DNA of 64,000 nucleotides from NCBI GenBank assembly GCA_020027875.1, contig JAHRHA010000023.1:1-64000 (forward strand). Reading direction: 5' to 3'. A program made the position numbers and the translations under genes. Origin of the DNA: Micromonosporaceae bacterium. GTDB taxonomy: Bacteria; Actinomycetota; Actinomycetes; Mycobacteriales; Micromonosporaceae. The notes under the pieces are model-generated. The model saw nothing but the letters and a program-made list of their open reading frames with translations, did no database searches and was not told where the DNA came from. Each line of letters opens with the position of its first letter. Positions within the stretch are counted from its first letter, which is position 1. Of the stretch, positions 18,040 to 27,232 are shown one piece after another.

Positions 18040-19404
18040 TTACGGTGCGACCGCACGCGCCGGCTCCGTTGTGGCCGGGCCGGGCGTTTCGGATAACTGG
18101 GCGGGCCGGAGGGCCATCGCCCAGACCAGGAAGGCGGCCGGGTACAGCAAGTAGCCGAACCTTGTCGAAGGGAGCAGCAGCATGGCGGCGAGCAGCCCGT
18201 ACCCGCAGATGGCGGACGCTGCTGCGGCTGTGCGCGGCGGGCGGCGTACGAGAACGATGGCAATAGCGACGCCGGCGGCCAGCAGGAGCCCGACAGCGAT
18301 GCCCCGGCCGCCCGGCACCGACGTGGCGATGAGGTGTCCGGGCAGCGGTGAGGCGGCGGGACTGTTCACGAGGCCGTGGCCGAATGGAAATGCCAAGACA
18401 TTCTCGATCATTGCGCCGGGACCGAGGAGTAGCGCCGGTACGGCCGTGAGCAGCGGCAGCGCGAGCGCACCGGCCGCGTACCGCCAAGCGGCTCTGCGGC
18501 CACGGGTCACGGCATGTACGCCGAGGACCAGTGCCACCGGCCAGGCGAAGAACTTGAGTGCTGCGGCGGCTCCCACGGCGACCCCGGCCCAGCCCGGTCG
18601 GTTCACGGCCGCGAGCGCCAGCGCGAGTAGGCAGAGCGCGAGGACGGGGAGGTCGTCCCCTCCGGTAGCAAGTGTGAGAGCGCAGACCGGCAGCACGGTT
18701 GCCACCTGTAGCCCGCGGACCAGCGCCGGGGGCGCGGCGCCCGCCCGGCGCATGAGCACCAGTGCGGCGGCGAGCGCCATCACCGTCACGACGGCGAACC
18801 AGACCCGGGCGTCGGACCACCATTCGTGACTTCCGTCGAGAGCCCGCGGCATGCCGAATGCTGCCATCCCGGGCTGGTACGGCAGGTACGCCTGCAGCCG
18901 GTCACTCTCGGGTAGCGCGGCTACGGCGGCGCGGCCAAGGTACGGCGTGCCGGCCTCGAGGAGTCTCCGGCCCCCGTCCTCGATGACCACGACCTCCTCC
19001 TGGGCGCGGTCGGCGCGGCCGCCCGCCCGCTGCATCGCCTGAAGGACGAGCGGCAGCAGAGCGGTCGCTGCCCATGCCGAGACGGCCAACCCCGCCCGGG
19101 CGCCGGGCCCGGTAAGTCGCCCGGCGACCGCGGAAGCGCGAGCCGCCGGCCGCCCTGCCAGACGACCCAGCAACCGGCGGCCCGCCGCCAGGCGAGCCAC
19201 TGTCAGCTGGGCCAACGTCACCGCGGTGGCGGCCGCGTACCCCACACTCGCCACGGCGCCCCAGGCCCGGTGCGGGGCGAGTGTAGACCCCGCCGCGGTC
19301 AGGACGGCTAACATTGTGGCCAGGCCGTAGAGCCCGACGTCGATCCATAGTCCGCCCGCAGCGCTGTCGGCCGTCGCCGTCGCCCGCCGAAGCCACCTCC
19401 ACAC
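18040..19404 (-). CDS. GT87/DUF2029-like membrane glycosyltransferase
   Basis: About 454 residues with 10-12 membrane helices. It shows the general layout of the GT-C family GT87 (DUF2029): a large first periplasmic loop after helix 1-2, a PGMAAFGMPRALDGSHEWWSD loop, and a run of short-loop helices (LALCLLALALAAVNRPGWAG). Such enzymes use polyprenyl-phosphate mannose to extend cell-wall glycans. The start is uncertain: the frame is open to 19533, but that extension runs through the palindromic repeat at 19427-19513, so I chose the GTG at 19404. Divergent from the molybdenum oxidoreductase. Confidence 0.68.
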   Translation of the reverse strand: MWRWLRRATATADSAAGGLWIDVGLYGLATMLAVLTAAGSTLAPHRAWGAVASVGYAAATAVTLAQLTVARLAAGRRLLGRLAGRPAARASAVAGRLTGPGARAGLAVSAWAATALLPLVLQAMQRAGGRADRAQEEVVVIEDGGRRLLEAGTPYLGRAAVAALPESDRLQAYLPYQPGMAAFGMPRALDGSHEWWSDARVWFAVVTVMALAAALVLMRRAGAAPPALVRGLQVATVLPVCALTLATGGDDLPVLALCLLALALAAVNRPGWAGVAVGAAAALKFFAWPVALVLGVHAVTRGRRAAWRYAAGALALPLLTAVPALLLGPGAMIENVLAFPFGHGLVNSPAASPLPGHLIATSVPGGRGIAVGLLLAAGVAIAIVLVRRPPRTAAAASAICGYGLLAAMLLLPSTRFGYLLYPAAFLVWAMALRPAQLSETPGPATTEPARAVAP

Positions 19405-19426
19405 GGCGCCCAGTGTGCCAAACGCT

Positions 19427-19513
19427 CCCCCAAGATCCCGTCGATCATGAGCTGACCGTCGCAAAACAGCGTCGATCATGACCTCCAGGTCATGATCGAC
19501 GGGATCTTGGGGG
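19427..19513. repeat. Palindromic dispersed repeat, copy 1
   Basis: Two nested palindromes. The outer arms of 24 bp (CCCCCAAGATCCCGTCGATC... at 19427-19450, complement at 19490-19513) enclose an inner perfect palindrome with 14-bp arms, GTCGATCATGACCT (19471-19484) and its complement (19487-19500). The spacer GACCGTCGCaaaaCAGC recurs in the other two copies (51715-51764 and 63970-64000). It lies in the divergent gap between the glycosyltransferase and the molybdoenzyme. Confidence 0.9.
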
Positions 19514-19536
19514 GTGGGAAGGCTTACGATCACGGG

Positions 19537-21807
19537 GTGGCGAAGAGGGCACCCCGCGACGATGTGGGCGACCGCGACCTACGCGTGACGCCGCCCAAGC
19601 GCGACGCGGCAGGCCTTCCAGGGGTGGTCGCTGGACTGGCCGCCGGGGTGGCTCAGATGGGAGTCCGGCGCAGCGCTCTCACGTTGCTGCGAGTGAACCA
19701 GACGCATGGTTTTGACTGCCCCGGATGTGCCTGGCCCGAGCCGGGTGCCGGGCACCGGTCGCCGGCCGAGTTCTGCGAGAACGGCGCGAAGGCGGTGGCC
19801 GAAGAGGCGACGCTGCGGCGGGTCACGGCGGACTTCTTCGCCACCCATCCGGTCAGCGACCTGGCCACCCGTTCGGACCACTGGCTCGGGCAGCAGGGTC
19901 GACTGACCGAGCCGATGATCAAGCGGCAGGGGTCCAGCCACTACCGGCCGATCTCCTGGGACGCCGCGTTTGCCCTGATCACCGGCCGGCTACGGGAGCT
20001 GGACTCGCCCGATGAGGCGGTGTTCTACACGTCAGGGAAGACCTCCAACGAGGCGGCCTTCGCGTGGCAGTTGCTCGCGCGTGCGTACGGCACCAACAAC
20101 TTGCCGGACTGCTCCAACATGTGCCACGAGTCATCGGGCCTCGCGCTGATCCAGACCATCGGCGTGGGCAAGGGCACCGTCACGCTCGACGACATCCATG
20201 CCGCGAAGCTGCTTGTCATCGTTGGCCAGAATCCCGGGACCAACCATCCCCGAATGCTGATCGCGCTGGAGAAGGCGAAACGAGCCGGTGCGACGATCGT
20301 CGCGGTGAACCCGCTGCCGGAGGCGGGGTTGATGAGGTTCCACAACCCACAGTCGGCGCGGGGGCTCGCCGGCGGCGGAACGGACCTCGCCGACCAGTTC
20401 CTACAGATCAGAGTCGGTGGGGACCTGGCGATGTTCCAGGCGATCGGATCACTGCTGCTCGAATGGGGCGCGGAGGACACCGCCTTCATCGAGGCGCACA
20501 CCGAGGGATTCGACGACTATGCCGCGGCACTCCGTACCATCGACTGGTCCCTAGTGGAGCGCGCGACCGGCCTGCAGCGTGGCGAGATCGAGACGGCGGC
20601 CCGGCACTTCGCCGATTCGCCCGCGACCGTCGTGTGCTGGGCGATGGGCCTGACTCAACAGCGCGCGGCCGTGGCGACCATCCGGGAGATCGTCAACGTG
20701 CAATTGTTGCGCGGCATGCTCGGTCGGCCCGGTGCGGGGCTGTGTCCGGTGCGGGGCCACTCTAACGTGCAGGGCGACCGGACGATGGGGATCGTGGAGC
20801 GCCCTCCACTGTGGGCGCCGAAGCTGGCGGAACTGCTGGGCTACGAGGTTCCGGCCACATCGGGGTTGGACACCGTGGATGCGATCCGGGCGATGCGCGA
20901 CGGGCGAGCCAAGGTATTCCTTGCGCTGGGCGGAAACTTCGCCGCCGCGACGCCCGACACGGCCGTGACCGAGGCGGCGCTGCGTGGCTGCCGGCTGACC
21001 GTGCACATATCCACGAAGCTCAACCGCTCCCACGTCCTGCCCGGGACGGAGTCGCTGATCCTGCCGTGCCTGGGCCGTACCGAGCGAGACACGCAGGCCG
21101 CCGGCGACCAGTTCGTCACGGTCGAGGACTCGATGTCCTCGGTACATGCGTCGCGGGGGCGACTGGAACCGGCCTCGCGGCACCTGCTCTCCGAGGTCGC
21201 GATCGTCTCGCGGCTTGGTCGGGCGCTGCTCGGCGACGCCCTACCGTGGTCTGAGTTCGAGGCCGACTACCGGGCCGTGCGAGAGCGGATCGAGGCCGTC
21301 GTGCCGGGGTTCGACAACTTCGAATCACGAGTGTCACGCGCGGGTGGGTTCACCCTTCCGCACGGTCCCCGCGATGAGCTCACGTTCACCACCCCGTCGG
21401 GGAGAGCCCGGTTCACGGTCAATTCGGTGGAGGTCATCGAGGTTCCGCCGGGACGGCTGTTACTGCAGACCGTGCGAAGCCACGACCAGTACAACACGAC
21501 CATCTACGGGTTGGACGATCGGTACCGTGGTGTCCACGGTGGACGGAGGGTTGTCTTCGTCCACCCGGACGACCTCGCCGCTCTGGGCATCGCCGACGGA
21601 CAGATCGTGGACATCGTGTCGGAGTGGACCGACGGGGTTGACCGGCGCGCCCAGCTTTTCCGTACTGTCAGCTATCCGACCGCACGCGGCTGCGCCGCAA
21701 CGTACTTTCCGGAGGCCAACGTGCTCGTGCCGCTCGATTCCACCGCCGAGGGCTCCCAGACCCCGACCTCGAAGCAGATAATCGTCCGTCTGGAGCCCGC
21801 CGGCTAG
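19537..21807 (+). CDS. FdhF/YdeP-family molybdopterin oxidoreductase
   Basis: 756 residues. It begins with the family's HGFDCPGCAWPEP motif (Cys near 61 and 64), then SSHYRPISWDAAFALI, TSGKTSNEAAF, and DCSNMCHESSG, whose Cys near 196 is a candidate molybdenum ligand in place of selenocysteine. Further on are GQNPGTNHPRM, RGHSNVQGDRTMG and a C-terminal molydopterin-dinucleotide-binding domain (LLQTVRSHDQYNTTIYG). This is the 'oxidoreductase alpha (molybdopterin) subunit' family, related to formate dehydrogenase H and E. coli YdeP; no electron-transfer subunit is adjacent. The GTG at 19537 avoids running the N-terminus through the repeat. The fdhD and mobA genes nearby fit its maturation. Confidence 0.88.
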   Translation: MAKRAPRDDVGDRDLRVTPPKRDAAGLPGVVAGLAAGVAQMGVRRSALTLLRVNQTHGFDCPGCAWPEPGAGHRSPAEFCENGAKAVAEEATLRRVTADFFATHPVSDLATRSDHWLGQQGRLTEPMIKRQGSSHYRPISWDAAFALITGRLRELDSPDEAVFYTSGKTSNEAAFAWQLLARAYGTNNLPDCSNMCHESSGLALIQTIGVGKGTVTLDDIHAAKLLVIVGQNPGTNHPRMLIALEKAKRAGATIVAVNPLPEAGLMRFHNPQSARGLAGGGTDLADQFLQIRVGGDLAMFQAIGSLLLEWGAEDTAFIEAHTEGFDDYAAALRTIDWSLVERATGLQRGEIETAARHFADSPATVVCWAMGLTQQRAAVATIREIVNVQLLRGMLGRPGAGLCPVRGHSNVQGDRTMGIVERPPLWAPKLAELLGYEVPATSGLDTVDAIRAMRDGRAKVFLALGGNFAAATPDTAVTEAALRGCRLTVHISTKLNRSHVLPGTESLILPCLGRTERDTQAAGDQFVTVEDSMSSVHASRGRLEPASRHLLSEVAIVSRLGRALLGDALPWSEFEADYRAVRERIEAVVPGFDNFESRVSRAGGFTLPHGPRDELTFTTPSGRARFTVNSVEVIEVPPGRLLLQTVRSHDQYNTTIYGLDDRYRGVHGGRRVVFVHPDDLAALGIADGQIVDIVSEWTDGVDRRAQLFRTVSYPTARGCAATYFPEANVLVPLDSTAEGSQTPTSKQIIVRLEPAG

Positions 21808-21855
21808 AACCAGGCAGGTCAGCGACCTACACCTTCTCCCCCGGAGTTGAGAATC

Positions 21856-22527
21856 ATGCGCAAGTACGTCGTGGAGTTCATCGGCACGTTCTTCCTCGTC
21901 CTCACGGTCTGTTTCGCGGTGCTCACCAATGCCGCGCTGGCCCCGCTCGCCATCGGCGCGGTGCTCGCCGCGATGGTCTTTGCGGGAGGACACATATCGG
22001 GCGGTCACTACAACCCGGCCGTGACCCTCGCGGTCTTCCTGCGGGGTCGGCTCGCACTGCGCGAGGTCGCGCCGTACATGGCCGCACAGCTGCTCGCAGG
22101 TCTGGCTGCCGCCCTGATCACCCAGTACGCCTATACCGGTGCGCAGGCTGATCGTTTCACCGTGTCGGGTCGCGCGCTCGTTGGCGCCGTGGTGGTCGAG
22201 TTCCTCTTCACGTTCGCGCTGGCGTACGTCGTGCTGAACGTGGCTACGAGCAAGAGTCACCCGATCAACTCCTTCTACGGCCTGGCGATCGGCTTCACCG
22301 TGCTGGCCGGTGCGGCCGCGGTCGGCGGGATCTCGGGCGGTGCGTTCAACCCGGCGGTGGGACTCGGTGTCGCCGTGGCCGGCATCGCCTCCTGGTCAGT
22401 GCTGTGGGTCTACCTGGTGGCAACCCTCGCGGGTGGTGCAGCGGCCGCGTACGCGTTCCGCTGGCTCAACCCGGACGACCTCGAAGCGGCCGCTCCGACG
22501 GCGCAGACGAGGCGCCGGGCTACCTGA
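21856..22527 (+). CDS. MIP-family channel (aquaporin-like)
   Basis: 223 residues with six membrane helices and two half-helix motifs: GGHYNPAVTLAVFLRG in the first half and GGAFNPAVGLGVAV in the second. The usual NPAR of AqpZ/GlpF is NPAV here, so the selectivity-filter arginine is missing. The channel should sit in the cytoplasmic membrane; it may pass a small neutral solute rather than only water. The ATG at 21856 follows CCCCGGAG at a suitable distance. It lies 48 bases after the molybdoenzyme on the same strand, so co-transcription is likely. Confidence 0.87.
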   Translation: MRKYVVEFIGTFFLVLTVCFAVLTNAALAPLAIGAVLAAMVFAGGHISGGHYNPAVTLAVFLRGRLALREVAPYMAAQLLAGLAAALITQYAYTGAQADRFTVSGRALVGAVVVEFLFTFALAYVVLNVATSKSHPINSFYGLAIGFTVLAGAAAVGGISGGAFNPAVGLGVAVAGIASWSVLWVYLVATLAGGAAAAYAFRWLNPDDLEAAAPTAQTRRRAT

Positions 22528-22551
22528 TCCCCTATTCAGGACTCGCCGCCC

Positions 22552-22806
22552 CTAGCGACCGCTCTGCTCACCATCCGGACCGGGCCAGGAGCGGCTGAGG
22601 CCGGAGATCGTCGCGGCCGCGGCGGCTGCGTCCGTGCCGCGGCCGACGGCCACCCCGACCAGGTACGCGGCCAGGGGCGCGGCGGGCCTGGCGACACCGT
22701 GCGCCACCTCACGGGCGAGGTCGAGCACCATTGCCTGATCGAGGGTGGCACGCTCGAGCCCCAATGCGGCGCACGCCTGTTCGGTCCACTCATCCAAGGT
22801 CGCCAT
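22552..22806 (-). CDS. DUF6457 protein
   Basis: 84 residues, mostly helical: a [15 protein letters not shown] start, a LDLAREVAHGVARPAAPLAAYLVGVAVGRG core and an Ala-rich end. This matches DUF6457, small actinobacterial proteins usually encoded next to molybdopterin-guanylyltransferase. Its ATG at 22806 overlaps the end of mobA by 17 bases, so the two are co-translated. No catalytic residues are evident; a helper role in cofactor delivery is an inference from context. Confidence 0.8.
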   Translation of the reverse strand: MATLDEWTEQACAALGLERATLDQAMVLDLAREVAHGVARPAAPLAAYLVGVAVGRGTDAAAAAATISGLSRSWPGPDGEQSGR

Positions 22807-23410
22807 GCGCCCACTCCTCGGCTCGTCGCAGGTCGTCCTCAGTGTCGCAGTCGAACCACGCAGGCGGTCGCGTCGGGTCCGGCGCGGCGACCTGGGCGAC
22901 GCGCAGACCCTCGGCGAGTTTCCTCATACCGCGACCGACCGGATCCCCGAACTGCGCCAGCCGGGCCACCAGCGACTCGAGCCGCCACACACCACAGAGC
23001 CACTGGAGGCGTCCAGCGTTATCGACGAGCACGGCTCCGTCGGCGTCATCGGCCACCGCGCTCCGTAATCTGTCTACTGCGTCCGGCGATAGGAACGGCA
23101 GGTCCGCGGCGAGCAGCGCCACCTGGTTGCTGGAGCCGGATGTTCTTGCGCCCCCTAGAAGTGAGAGGCCGGCGGCGGCTGCGGCGACCGGACCGCCGCC
23201 AGGGGGTACCTCCATCGTCAGCGAGACGCCGCGGGGCAGCAGCGGGACCAGCTCGCCTGGGCCGACCACGATGCGGGGCCGCGCGTCGGCCACCGCCGCC
23301 AGCACCCGCGACAGCAGGCTCACGCCACCGACGGTCAGCAACGGCTTCGCGGCGCCGCCCATGCGTCGGGCGGCGCCCCCGGCCAGCACCACCGCGGCGA
23401 AGTCGGACAT
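22790..23410 (-). CDS. mobA: Molybdenum cofactor guanylyltransferase MobA
   Basis: 206 residues. The nucleotidyltransferase signature [19 protein letters not shown] (about residues 6-24, with the GTP-contacting Gly/Arg and the Lys) is followed by [14 protein letters not shown] and the [16 protein letters not shown] ending. It transfers GMP to molybdopterin in the cytosol, making the dinucleotide form used by formate-dehydrogenase-type enzymes. GGAGGAGG sits 8 bases before the ATG. It is operonic with DUF6457 and divergent from fdhD, close to the molybdoenzyme it would serve. Confidence 0.9.
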   Translation of the reverse strand: MSDFAAVVLAGGAARRMGGAAKPLLTVGGVSLLSRVLAAVADARPRIVVGPGELVPLLPRGVSLTMEVPPGGGPVAAAAAGLSLLGGARTSGSSNQVALLAADLPFLSPDAVDRLRSAVADDADGAVLVDNAGRLQWLCGVWRLESLVARLAQFGDPVGRGMRKLAEGLRVAQVAAPDPTRPPAWFDCDTEDDLRRAEEWAHGDLG

Positions 23411-23602
23411 CGCGGGACCTCCTCCGGACCGTATCCACGCACCACCCATCGTCCTATCTCGGCCGCCTCCTCGACGGCGCAAGAGGAGACGCAGCCGAGA
23501 ACCATTGCCAGGATCGCTAACGCGGCGCGTTGTGCGGTAGGTCGTTTCGCGCTGAGTCGGTGCATCACTGTCCTCCGTTGGTTGTCGAGGCAGAATGGGT
23601 GC

Positions 23603-24475
23603 GTGGGCAGAGTCACGGACCGCCGCGGCGTCGTCTGGATCGACACGAGCGGCACTGGCACGAGCGGCACCGGCGGCACCACGACCGCCTCGGCCGTGCG
23701 CCGGATGGACACGCTCGCGGGCGAGGAGCCGCTCGAGATCCGGATCGGTCGGGTAGGCGAACCACGAAGGCCGCTCGCGGTGACCATGCGTACGCCGGGG
23801 GACGACCTCGACCTCGCCCTCGGCTTCCTGTTTACCGAAGGCCTCATCAGCGCGGCCGAGGACGTGGTCACCGCGGTGTTGTGTGCCGGCACGGACGAGC
23901 CGAACACCTACAACGTGGTCGATGTGACTCTCGCTTCCCATGTGCCGCCGCCGGAAACGGACCCGGCCCGCAACTTCTACACGACGAGCTCCTGCGGCGT
24001 GTGTGGCAAGGCGAGTATCGATGCCATTCGAACCCGGTCGCATTTTGACGTCGCAGCGGACCCCGTAACCGTGGACGCGGCGACTCTGGTCGCCCTGCCG
24101 GCGCGACTCCGCGAATCGCAGAAGGCCTTTGACCGTACCGGCGGCCTGCACGCCGCGGGCCTTTTCCGCGCCGGCGGCGAGGTGGTATGTGTCCGCGAAG
24201 ACGTGGGCAGGCACAACGCCGTCGACAAGGTGGTTGGATGGGCACATCGCGCCGCTCGGCTGCCCTTGTCCGGACACATTCTCCTGGTCAGCGGGCGGGC
24301 CAGCTTCGAGCTTGCCCAGAAGGCGGCCATGGCGGGAATCCCGGTGCTCGCCGCCGTCTCCGCCCCCAGCACGCTCGCCGTGGACCTCGCCGAGGAGGCA
24401 GGGATCACCCTCGTCGGCTTCCTGCGCGGCGCGACGATGAACGTTTACGCCGGCGCTGGGCGGGTGGCCGCCTGA
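23603..24475 (+). CDS. fdhD: Formate dehydrogenase accessory sulfurtransferase FdhD
   Basis: 290 residues. Hallmarks are [19 protein letters not shown], the catalytic [16 protein letters not shown] loop with both Cys, [13 protein letters not shown], and the [18 protein letters not shown] and [20 protein letters not shown] segments. FdhD passes sulfur from a cysteine desulfurase to the molybdenum cofactor of formate dehydrogenase, consistent with the FdhF-like gene 1.8 kb upstream. The GTG at 23603 is preferred; the upstream TTG at 23582 would add seven residues. Its 3' end overlaps the convergent DUF4192 gene by 71 bases. Confidence 0.93.
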   Translation: MGRVTDRRGVVWIDTSGTGTSGTGGTTTASAVRRMDTLAGEEPLEIRIGRVGEPRRPLAVTMRTPGDDLDLALGFLFTEGLISAAEDVVTAVLCAGTDEPNTYNVVDVTLASHVPPPETDPARNFYTTSSCGVCGKASIDAIRTRSHFDVAADPVTVDAATLVALPARLRESQKAFDRTGGLHAAGLFRAGGEVVCVREDVGRHNAVDKVVGWAHRAARLPLSGHILLVSGRASFELAQKAAMAGIPVLAAVSAPSTLAVDLAEEAGITLVGFLRGATMNVYAGAGRVAA

Positions 24476-25523
24476 CCGTGCGGCCGGGAAAGCCGTTGAG
24501 GGCCGAAGGGGGTAGCCCGTGGATCAACGCGTTATGGAGCAGTACGGCCATGTTGTAGTCGGGCTCCTCGTCGAGTACCCGTTCCAGCGCGAGGCGGGCC
24601 AGCGACCCCTCGCCGCATCGCCACGCGGCGAAGGCGAACAGGCTGGCGGGGGCGGCGATGAGGTCAAGTTCGGCTCGGCGCATCACCTCCAACCACAGTG
24701 CACGGTGCGTCTCCAACACCTCCGCAGGCCCCGCGATCTGCGCCCATGCCACGTCGCGAACCGGAATTGAGGCGAGCAGTACGGTAAGCCAGGCAACCTC
24801 GTCGTCATCCAGATGCCCGCCCGCTCGCTGCCGCTCGATGGCCTGCTCGATCGCGCGGGCGCCCGCCGCCATCAGCGCATCCTCGACGGCCTGCTCGTCC
24901 GGCGGCCTGGCGATCAGCTCGAAGAGCCGCTCATCCGCTCGCTCGGTGGCCTGGCGGATGGAGATTCGACTGAGCCCGCCGACGGGCTTGATCTGGTTCT
25001 CATAGGTCTCGCGGTCAGGCAGCGCCACCCGACCCGCGACCGTCCACTGTGCTGGCACCGCACTTGCGTTCACGTCGTACGGCGAACCCGCTGGCGGGCA
25101 GCATACGGGATCGGAACACAGATAGGACCAGTACCGGCCGTCCGCGGCCCGCAGCGCTTCAAGCACCATGAGGCCGGCGCGCTCGTACGCCTCCCGCAGC
25201 CCCGACACGATCGGACCCACCCGCTCGGCCGTGCCGAATCCGACCAGCAGGACTCCGGTGGCCGACTGCCGCAGCACGATCGAAACCAGATGGTCAACCT
25301 GTTCGCGCACGTCGCGACGTGGTGCGCCCACCGCCGGCAGGTCGACGCGGGCAGTGAAGACGAGGCGCTTTCCGCGCATCCCGATCACGATGATGCTGTC
25401 CGTCGGCTGGTACCCGATGACGTAGGGGATGGCGGCGAGCACGTCGATGGGGTCGCGCAGGCGCAGTGTGGGTTCGTCGGACAGCGGTGCGGTGGCGTCG
25501 GGCCGGGCACGTCTTCTTGTCAT
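24405..25523 (-). CDS. DUF4192 protein
   Basis: 372 residues. The opening [30 protein letters not shown] is the signature of DUF4192, found throughout actinomycetes. A middle region with four Cys ([11 protein letters not shown]) and a helical C-terminal half ending in [22 protein letters not shown] follow. The last 30 residues are Arg-rich and lie antisense to the end of fdhD, so the natural C-terminus could be read through from an older stop. No biochemical role is known for the family. A GTG/ATG choice is not in doubt: the ATG at 25523 opens the conserved domain. Confidence 0.85.
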   Translation of the reverse strand: MTRRRARPDATAPLSDEPTLRLRDPIDVLAAIPYVIGYQPTDSIIVIGMRGKRLVFTARVDLPAVGAPRRDVREQVDHLVSIVLRQSATGVLLVGFGTAERVGPIVSGLREAYERAGLMVLEALRAADGRYWSYLCSDPVCCPPAGSPYDVNASAVPAQWTVAGRVALPDRETYENQIKPVGGLSRISIRQATERADERLFELIARPPDEQAVEDALMAAGARAIEQAIERQRAGGHLDDDEVAWLTVLLASIPVRDVAWAQIAGPAEVLETHRALWLEVMRRAELDLIAAPASLFAFAAWRCGEGSLARLALERVLDEEPDYNMAVLLHNALIHGLPPSALNGFPGRTVRRPPAQRRRKRSSSRRAGSRRG

Positions 25524-25619
25524 GGTTGACGAGACTGCACTGCGGACAGCCCTGATCGGAAGACCCCGCCTCGAGCCTGTGGATAACTCGGTGCCCTGTG
25601 GACAGACGCTCGGTTGCGA

Positions 25620-26171
25620 TCAGACGCTGAAGTGCAGGTCGTAGAGGGCGAGGGTGGCATCTTGCGGTGGCGGTGCCCCTCCAGGGGTGGCCGCAAGGTC
25701 GTACGAGAGAGTCACGGTCGAGACGGTGCCGAAGCCCGATGTGTGTAGCGTCCGCAACGCGGCCACATCGCGCACGGACGGTGAGACCGTCAGCCGGTGC
25801 AGCCCTCGCCGCCTCGCCTCCTCGGCCACCTTGGCGAGCAGCGCACGTCCGATCCCCCGGCCGCGCATAGATGCCGTGACCACGACCGGGTCGACCTCGC
25901 CGGCCCGGCCGTCGAGCATCAGCCCCACAAAGCCCGTGACGCCCTCCTCCACATGGTCGGCGACCCACATGCCCGAGAGGTTGAGCTGTGTCAGGTACTC
26001 CTCGAAGCCCGCACCAGTCTCCGGCCCTCCGCGCGACTGCTCGCCGTAGAGCCCGCGCCGGTGCTCGGTCAGCTCCGCCCACAGTCGGCGGCAGGCGTTA
26101 TGGTCGGACGGGCGGTAGGCCCGGATCGATACGCCATGCAGGTTCCGCGAGGCGGTTAGCGCTTCCGTCAT
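25620..26171 (-). CDS. GNAT-family N-acetyltransferase
   Basis: 183 residues. A GNAT fold with SIRAYRPSDHNACRRLW at the start, the beta-4 strand GFVGLMLDGRAGEVDPVVV, and the acetyl-CoA pyrophosphate loop RGRGIGRALLAKVAEEARRRG (about residues 109-129). The end carries the ASGFGT-like HTSGFGTVSTVTLSYDL segment. It should acetylate a small amine or protein N-terminus; the substrate cannot be read from sequence. The ATG at 26171 starts the domain. It is divergent from the fructosamine-kinase-like gene, with a perfect palindrome between them. Confidence 0.85.
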   Translation of the reverse strand: MTEALTASRNLHGVSIRAYRPSDHNACRRLWAELTEHRRGLYGEQSRGGPETGAGFEEYLTQLNLSGMWVADHVEEGVTGFVGLMLDGRAGEVDPVVVTASMRGRGIGRALLAKVAEEARRRGLHRLTVSPSVRDVAALRTLHTSGFGTVSTVTLSYDLAATPGGAPPPQDATLALYDLHFSV

Positions 26172-26204
26172 ACGGTCATGCTTACTCTCCAATCGCCCGC
26201 AGCG

Positions 26205-26234
26205 ACACCCTAACGACGGTTGTCGTTAGGGTGT
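26205..26234. promoter_or_regulatory. Perfect palindrome in a divergent gap
   Basis: ACACCCTAACGAC (26205-26217) and its exact complement (26222-26234) are separated by GGTT. The palindrome ends 4 bases before the GTG of the kinase-like gene and 33 bases before the acetyltransferase start. It occupies the only place a ribosome site could be, so the kinase gene is either leaderless or masked by this hairpin. It could be an operator shared by both genes. Confidence 0.6.
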
Positions 26235-26238
26235 ACCC

Positions 26239-27150
26239 GTGGATCTGGCGTACCTGCGGGCGCATCCGCAGCACCTGCCGACATTCCTCGCCCACCAGCG
26301 GATCCGGGAGACACCAGTCGGGGGTGGATCCATCTGCCAGGCTCGCCGGCTGACCTTGGAGGATGGGGCCTCCGTTTTCACGAAGTTCCTCAATGACCCG
26401 ACCGACACGCGCGCGACCTCTGTCGTACCGCCGGACTTCTTTGAGACGGAGGCCGAGGGACTGCGCTGGCTGCGCGAGGCGCACGCGGTGGGAGTGCCAG
26501 AGGTCATCGCGGTCCTGCCCGAGATGCTCGTGCTTCAGTGGATCGACCCGGGGCGGCCGTCGGCGAGCGCGGCCGAGCGGTTCGGGCGTGAGTTGGCCGC
26601 GATGCACCGGGCCGGCGCAGACTCATTCGGCGCACCCTGGCGCGGCTACATCGGGTCGCTTCCGCAGGACAACGGACCGGGAGTCGCCTGGCCGGAGTGG
26701 TTCGCCGAGCGCCGGCTGCTGCCCTACCTCCGGCAGTCGGTTGATCGAGGGGCCCTGACCGATTCCGACGTGGGTGTCGTCGAGCGCCTGCTCGCTCGGA
26801 TCGACCGGTACGGGCACCCGGCCGAACCCCCCGCACGGGTCCACGGGGATCTATGGCCGGGCAACCTCCTCTGGGCAGCGGACGGCGAAGTGTGGCTCAT
26901 CGACCCGGCGGCGCACGGCGGCCATCGGGAGACGGACCTGGCGCAACTCGCTCTCTTCGGCGGCGCCCCGTACCTCGACCGGATCCTGGCGGCCTACGAC
27001 GAGGCGTGGCCACTCGCCGACGGCTGGCGGCAGCGGGTCCCACTGCACCAACTGCAACTGCTACTCGTCCACGCGGCCTTGTTCGGGACGAAGTACCGCG
27101 ATGCCGTCGTCGGCGCTGCCGGCGCCGCCCTGCTCGCCCTCGGCACCTAG
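26239..27150 (+). CDS. Fructosamine-3-kinase-family (ketosamine kinase-like) protein
   Basis: 303 residues with a protein-kinase-like fold. Seen are GGGSICQARRLTLEDG, TKFLN with the ATP-binding Lys, a Brenner-type loop ARVHGDLWPGNLLW (Asp near 200) and the metal-binding VWLIDPAAHGGHRETDLA. These mark the fructosamine-kinase family, which phosphorylates ketosamines on glycated proteins or small molecules so that they break down. Length is normal (about 290). The GTG at 26239 directly follows the palindrome. It is followed 83 bases later by moaA. Confidence 0.9.
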   Translation: MDLAYLRAHPQHLPTFLAHQRIRETPVGGGSICQARRLTLEDGASVFTKFLNDPTDTRATSVVPPDFFETEAEGLRWLREAHAVGVPEVIAVLPEMLVLQWIDPGRPSASAAERFGRELAAMHRAGADSFGAPWRGYIGSLPQDNGPGVAWPEWFAERRLLPYLRQSVDRGALTDSDVGVVERLLARIDRYGHPAEPPARVHGDLWPGNLLWAADGEVWLIDPAAHGGHRETDLAQLALFGGAPYLDRILAAYDEAWPLADGWRQRVPLHQLQLLLVHAALFGTKYRDAVVGAAGAALLALGT

Positions 27151-27232
27151 CTCCGATCAAGATCTCGCCTCGGTTCGCTCGCGTTCGGGGTTGGGTTGCT
27201 GCCATGTCGGACCCGGGCGCTAGTGTCGAGGG

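Noticed and set aside
19405-19533. Longer start for the GT87-like glycosyltransferase at 19533
   Set aside because: The extra codons run through the dispersed palindrome, so they are unlikely to be translated.
23335-23565. Small minus-strand ORF upstream of mobA starting with a signal-like segment (ATG at 23565)
   Set aside because: It runs into mobA in another frame without a stop of its own and has no recognisable family; a real mini-lipoprotein cannot be excluded.
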